A stretch of DNA of 64,000 nt from Ciona intestinalis (Eukaryota; Chordata; Ascidiacea; Phlebobranchia; Cionidae), in contig NC_020173.2 in assembly GCF_000224145.3 (NCBI RefSeq), forward strand, positions 129,001 to 193,000. The letters are read 5' to 3'. The notes beneath the pieces were generated by a model. That model did no database searches, was not told where the DNA came from, and saw only the letters and a list, made by a program, of their open reading frames with translations. The stretch's first letter is position 1, and the number at the start of each line of letters is the position of its first letter. The position numbers and the translations under genes are program-made. This document shows positions 59,270-64,000 of this stretch, piece after piece.

Positions 59270-61118
59270 GGTAATCCTTTAGCTGGTGGCCGCCTGAAAG
59301 TTTGGCTTCAAAATGTTCCTTAGGTCTCACTGATACCCACTGTACAATTTATTTTTGAAAAAACTCGGGCGTTCGTGTCGAAAATTAACTTTGAAAGTGC
59401 GCGAAATCGTGCTGCGTCACCGTATACACCAGCCGTTACGAATTAAACCAAGGTTGGATTATTACGTCATAGAATGCGTATTGTTACGTTTGATTCCTAC
59501 GTTAAAATAGTGGAGAAAAAACAAGGCTGTAACGTATGTAATATACCACTGTTGTGACATAACAGACCACGATTGTGACGTAATAAATCGTTAACCTTAC
59601 GCAAATCAGACGAATTACGGTGACGAAGCATGTTTTCGCGCATTTTTAAAGTTAATTTTCGACACAAACGCCCGAGTTTTTTCAAAAAAAAATTATACAG
59701 TGGGTATCAGTGAGACCATGGCCTACTCAATACACGGCCTAGGAATACACCGAAACTGCTCACAAAATAAGAGGCCTATTGACGCGAATAATGCCCATTA
59801 TAATATATTGTTACGTCACGGTTTTATGAATGGATTTTGCTGTCTGGCTGTAGTTTTTGCATCAAATAACAGTTTATTTACCATTCCCAGTTAAATTACC
59901 TTATTTTTCGGGTTATTTATCAACATCTTATATTTTTTATAAATGTTTAAGCATGACTGAACAGATAGGAGTTACTTTTAACCACGTGCGGCATACAAGT
60001 AAGTTTTACCGACAGTTTAGTTTGGCTCAGTCGCTGAGTGAAAATAGTATTTGGCTTAAAACAGATTGTTCCAGCAAATCTAGCAAAGGAACACCGCAGT
60101 AACAACAAGTAAGTTAATTGATATGTCCGTTGTGGACTTTTAAAACCGGTCCTTAAAAACAATATAGGATATTGGATAAATACAAGCATTAGCCTTTTGT
60201 CTCAAGGTGCTTATGCCTTGATTTGTCCTGCTGTTCATAACCCATTTTCTACTCGAGGTTTTTTTGTTAAAGCAAGACCCAGGTTCTTCCTCGAGGTCCA
60301 AAAATGGGTCATACAGCACATCATGAATTAAGACTGTAAAATACAGACAAACTCACGATAGCCTCCCTTCGTACTTAAGTGTTGTGTCTAACTTTAGACC
60401 TTTGTCGCTGTTTAAATTTTACTAGTGTTCCTTCCTAACAGAATTATTTACATATGTCTGTTTGTTGTTAAAGAATATATTGATGATGTTACTGATTGAA
60501 GATCTTCTTGCCACTTCTTCATGATCATAACATGCAAAGATGGTACCCTTATCCAAATATTTTTATCCAACTACGGAACACTTATTGACCATGCTTAAAT
60601 AGCTTGCTTAATAATTTTGGTGGCTTAGAATTTAATCTAAATAAAATTATGAAGGTGTGCTGCATTATAAAACTTGCCAAATGCCTGTCTACTAAATTAA
60701 ATATAATCAAAACGTAGGTTTTCTGTGTTGGGTAAACTGAATCTGATTGCTTGTCTCTCTTTATGCTTAATAAACTGGTATTTATATACTAATAAACCTT
60801 TTGCGCTGCTTTATATGTCTGGTATGATTTTAACTAAACAAGAAAATATCCCTGCGACACGTTCTGTGATAAACTGTAAGTTAAAACAACCTAGAACTGG
60901 TATTAAACCTACCAACAACTGCATTCAAAATGAAGACAATCTATTCATAAAACCGTGACGTAACAATGTATTGTAATGGGCATTATTCGCATCAATAGGC
61001 CTCTTATTGTCTGAGCAGTTTCGGTGTATTCCTAGGCCGTGTATTGAGTAGGCCATGGTGAAACCTAAGGAACATTTTGAAACCAAAATTTCAGGTGGCC
61101 ACCAGCTAAAGGATTACC
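59270..61118. mobile_element. Family E TIR element (Mutator-like candidate), copy E1, split by element F
   Basis: It starts GGTAATCCTTTAGCTGGTGG and ends CCACCAGCTAAAGGATTACC, flanked by the perfect 9-bp duplication AGAACAAAC (59261-59269 and 61119-61127). A 9-bp duplication is usual for Mutator-like elements. Without F it is about 0.5 kb and largely palindromic (CGAAAATTAACTTTGAAAG / AAAGTTAATTTTCGACAC). Confidence 0.88.
59717..61057. mobile_element. Element F, long-TIR DNA element inserted in E1
   Basis: Near-identical inverted ends of about 120 bp beginning CATGGCCTACTCAATACACG, with TGTTACGTCACGGTTTTATG as the inner edge. GTGAGAC (left) and GTGAAAC (right) suggest a target duplication of about 7 bp. 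The 1.1-kb interior has only short open frames and no transposase signature that I recognise. Confidence 0.8.
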
Positions 61119-61548
61119 AGAACAAACATTAGCAAGTAAGGACCAAGCCGGGTACCTAATAAAACTTCGGGTTGCGCGCGGTTGCAAATATTTTGGGTAT
61201 TTCGACCAAAAACGCTACGAGGACACGTCCAATAAATGTCAAATAACCATACGAGTTTTACAAACCAACTTTTGGTCTAATACCTTGAATACTTCTTAAG
61301 TAATCGTCAATAAACCATTACGAGGTTGGAGGTATTTTTGTTATTTCGGTAACTTAACAACCATTTAAGATATCGTACTATTCGTATGATGATTTGAAAT
61401 CTATTGGAAGTGGCCGCATAGCCTTTCTGCTCGAAATATTCGAACTATCTGCAACCCGTAGTTTTATAAGGGACCTGACAAAGTCACCATTTTATTTCTC
61501 ACATGCTTTCCCGCTAAATCATCGATGTACTTCGCATGTGTAAACCAG
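61119..61548. other. Intergenic, nothing recognised
   Basis: No feature was seen apart from the flanking target duplications. Confidence 0.4.
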
Positions 61549-61557
61549 CCTACTTTG

Positions 61558-61738
61558 GGTAATACTGCCGCTGGTGACCAGTGTAAATTTTGGTCACGCG
61601 ATTTCGCGCATTTTCAAAGTTAATTTTTTAAACGAACGCCCGAGTTTTTTCAAAAAAAAATTATACAGCCGGTATCAGTGAGACCTAAGGAACATTTTGA
61701 GACCAAAATTTTCACTGGTCACCAGCGGCAGTATTACC
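61558..61738. mobile_element. Family E TIR element, short copy E2 (181 bp), perfect 9-bp duplication
   Basis: GGTAATACTGCCGCTGGTGA … TCACCAGCGGCAGTATTACC, flanked by CCTACTTTG at 61549-61557 and 61739-61747. It shows the uninterrupted CAGTGAGACCTAAGGAAC site that F hit in E1. Confidence 0.92.
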
Positions 61739-61747
61739 CCTACTTTG

Positions 61748-62861
61748 CTCGTTTTTTGCTTTTTTACGCACAGAATTATATATACTTGCTATTAAATTAA
61801 GAAAAGACACGCTACATTGTCATCAGAGGGAAGTTTTTATTAGTTTTGTGAGGATTTAAAAGATTTGACAAAAAAATGTAGAAAAAAACGCAAAAAAAAA
61901 TTTTTTTAAAGAAAATTTTTTCATATTGCAAACCCGAAATTGCAAAAATTACGGGCGATAAAAGTTAAAAAGGCAGCAACATAACCATTAAAATGACCTG
62001 TAAGTAAACAGTCTTAACCTATAACATAAATTACATTATCAGAAAATGTAGGCAAAGCTGTAAATCATCTGTTTTTGATACTTCATTACCTTTAAAATCA
62101 GTTAAATCATTAATTAAATTAAAATAATTTACATACATAACTCTAAAATTAATTTTATCACAAAGTTAATATTGGTTCGGAAAGAAAAAAAAAAACAGAA
62201 AAAAAACGGGGTAGTAAAAAACAAGAGAAAAAAAAGTGGAGTAATAAAAAAAAAAGTATGAAATGTTCGTAAACTTTAAAATTGAAATATACCAGCAGCA
62301 AGATACCTAAATATGTTGCAAATACTTGCATTCATAATAAATTTATTACGAAAGGCCTTCTCACAAAAAAAGTTTAGCAAACCCCATAAAAAGTTTTTTT
62401 GGGCAATTTTTTGTTTAATTTAATAATTTGTGTTTTACTGAAAAAATAATTACCAACTAGAATGACAGTTAGGATAAAAAATAACTTTTTACCCAGAAAA
62501 GCTGTTTGCAATAAAAATGTTTTTTTAGCGAGCTAGGGGGTTGTCCTTTCCTACCCCAAGTTCCCCATTGTTTTTTATTACCATACTTTACTATATATTG
62601 TTAATACCGTCTATGAGACTTGGTGAAATCTTTTACTTTTCTTGCTGTATTTCGAACCTGCAGTCGCTGCAATGACCCAACATGATTTAACAAAAGCATC
62701 TGCCTGTAACTATTGCTGGAAAAGACCCACGTAATAATATCACCGAGTAAACTTCCGAATGTTTAACTGTTAATCACCGGCTTTTCGTTGCACATACAGT
62801 TTGCCCCACGAAAAGTAGGTATTTAGAAGTGCTGTTTTCAATCTTTTTTATTTATTTTTAG
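61748..62861. other. Upstream of RPL38; one dispersed-repeat fragment
   Basis: A-rich sequence. About 62490-62600 matches the rc of RAD23 intron sequence at 35820-35930. An acceptor-like TTTATTTTTAG ends at 62861. Confidence 0.5.
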
Positions 62862-62874
62862 ATTACTTGGAACC

Positions 62875-63855
62875 ATGCCAAAACAAATCACTGAAATCAA
62901 AGATTTCTTGTTAACAGCTAGAAGAGCTGATGCTAAATCTGTTAAGATTAAAAAGAACAGGCAAAACACAAAATTTAAGGTAGTAACACAATTTATCCTA
63001 TATACACCAAATATTGACCAAAGACTGGGAAAGGCTACAAAATCATGGAAATTCTTTTCGTATAAGACTTTTGTAATCCATTCAATTCACAGTAAGCCCG
63101 GCATATGATTGTTTAACATTCCAAAGACCTTAAAGGGGCATACCAACCAAAAACATTTTATTATGTTCAATTTTCAAATGAATATAGCTAAAACATTTTT
63201 ATTATGTTTTAAATTTTCGAATGAACACAATTTCGCTCCTTTGTATTTTAAAACTTTGATGGTAGTTTAGGTCACATTTAGGCATATCTATCAATACACA
63301 AGTTTTGATTTTTGGTTGGTATGCCCCTTTAAAAGTACAAACCTATGAATTACAACTTGTTGCTGTCATAATTACGTTTCCCAAAAATGTCCTGTTGTTG
63401 CCCCCACCACTTATAGATAAACAGTCAATTTTCCATTTTAATTTTAGTAAAAGTTTGTTGTTAACCACCAGCTGTACTGTGAACCTGGTTTAAAATAGTG
63501 TAATTAAAGTTATGGCAATTCCACATACCAGCCACGCTTTTATTTAGCACTCAGGAAGTTTTTACCCCAAGCGTGTGTATATCGAGATCGACTGTCGTTT
63601 TGTTGCAAATTTCCTTTTCTTTGTTACATTAATTATTCTGATCTCCTCTACTATATTCAAAGAAAATAATGTTATACTTATGTTACTTTCTCATGTTTAT
63701 TTAATTCAGGGCGCTAATACTTAAGTTAATAAAACAAATATTTTCAGGTGAGATGTAGTCGATACCTGTACACCTTGGTGATCCAGGATAAAGATAAAGC
63801 TGAAAAACTTCGTCAGTCTCTTCCACCTGGTTTAAGTGTAAAGGAACTTAAGTAG
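62875..63855 (+). CDS. RPL38: Large-subunit ribosomal protein eL38
   Basis: A 70-aa protein, the same length as the human one, in two coding exons: 62875-62979 and 63748-63855. Exon 1 encodes [20 protein letters not shown], then [10 protein letters not shown] and so on. Exon 2 encodes [20 protein letters not shown], then [15 protein letters not shown] and a TAG stop. It is a component of the cytosolic 60S ribosomal subunit. The ATG is 13 bases past an acceptor-like AG with a T-rich tract, so the 5' end is either a UTR intron or a spliced-leader site. The intron carries an H-family MITE at 63130-63332. I looked for box C/D snoRNA signals in the intron and found no convincing pair. Confidence 0.97.
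63130..63332. mobile_element. Family H TIR element (MITE), copy H3, in the RPL38 intron
   Basis: TTAAAGGGGCATACCAACC … GGTTGGTATGCCCCTTTAA, 203 bp, with the inner TCTATCAATACACAAGTTTT block shared with H1. Confidence 0.88.
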
Positions 63856-64000
63856 AAATAAAGGAAGATTTCAAGCATGAAAGTGCTTGAGCAGTACTTT
63901 GTTTGGTTTATTTTCCATAAAGCCAGAAAATTGGTGGTTGACAAGATTTTTATTGTAGTTTAAGTATTGTCTAGTGTAGCTTGGAGCATAAACATAGGAA

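Noticed and set aside
59857-60189. Short overlapping frames inside element F
   Set aside because: They are under 85 codons, lie on both strands, and show no transposase motif; chance frames.
62980-63747. snoRNA in the RPL38 intron
   Set aside because: No convincing C/D box pair or H/ACA layout; most of the usable intron is occupied by an H-family MITE.

Overview
The window looks like tunicate nuclear DNA, most likely a Ciona species. It is AT-rich, with compact intron-rich genes of clear animal orthology, a tRNA-derived SINE, and many short non-autonomous DNA elements. Several coding starts sit just behind a splice-acceptor-like AG with no visible donor, as expected where spliced-leader trans-splicing is used. 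The species call is inference; no search was run. Five runs of N (5321-6320, 15047-15096, 18552-18601, 23243-23413, 57648-57697) show a draft assembly.

Layout. 1-5320 (-): part of a Ser/Thr-rich, mucin-like protein built of about 37 copies of a 43-residue (129 bp) repeat, with many apparent frameshifts. 6.3-12 kb: no convincing gene, one 23-bp minisatellite and a possible retroelement fossil. 12003-13042 (+): the last three exons of SRSF1. 13.5-21.3 kb: interspersed and nested repeats with one orphan fibronectin-III-like exon. 21342-22598 (+): SLC39A7 (ZIP7). 24139-30860 (-): a 14-exon ferric-chelate-reductase-like gene with two DOMON cassettes and a cytochrome b561 core. 31.3-34.8 kb: a Russian-doll stack of transposable elements. 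35361-42397 (+): RAD23 in 10 exons. 42837-46718 (-): a 12-exon Kelch plus coiled-coil protein. 47381-49574 (-): ATP6V0B in 6 exons. 50410-53763 (-): a Na-K-Cl cotransporter (SLC12A2 type) in one uninterrupted reading frame. 54.4-61.8 kb: more nested elements. 62875-63855 (+): RPL38 in two coding exons.

For the spliced genes I traced exons by hand. Every listed exon has an AG acceptor and GT donor, and exon lengths, phases and translated codons agree throughout, giving 619 aa (FRRS1-like), 335 aa (RAD23), 490 aa (Kelch), 205 aa (ATP6V0B) and 70 aa (RPL38).

The genes are unrelated housekeeping or membrane-transport genes, not a pathway cluster: splicing, zinc release from the secretory pathway, transmembrane electron transfer, ubiquitin-receptor and repair function, proton pumping, chloride uptake and the ribosome. 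The most unusual content is the mobile DNA. Filled and empty insertion sites lie side by side, so several element boundaries and target-site duplications can be read directly. One family inserts without a visible duplication and ends in a short hairpin whose stem varies in a compensated way.
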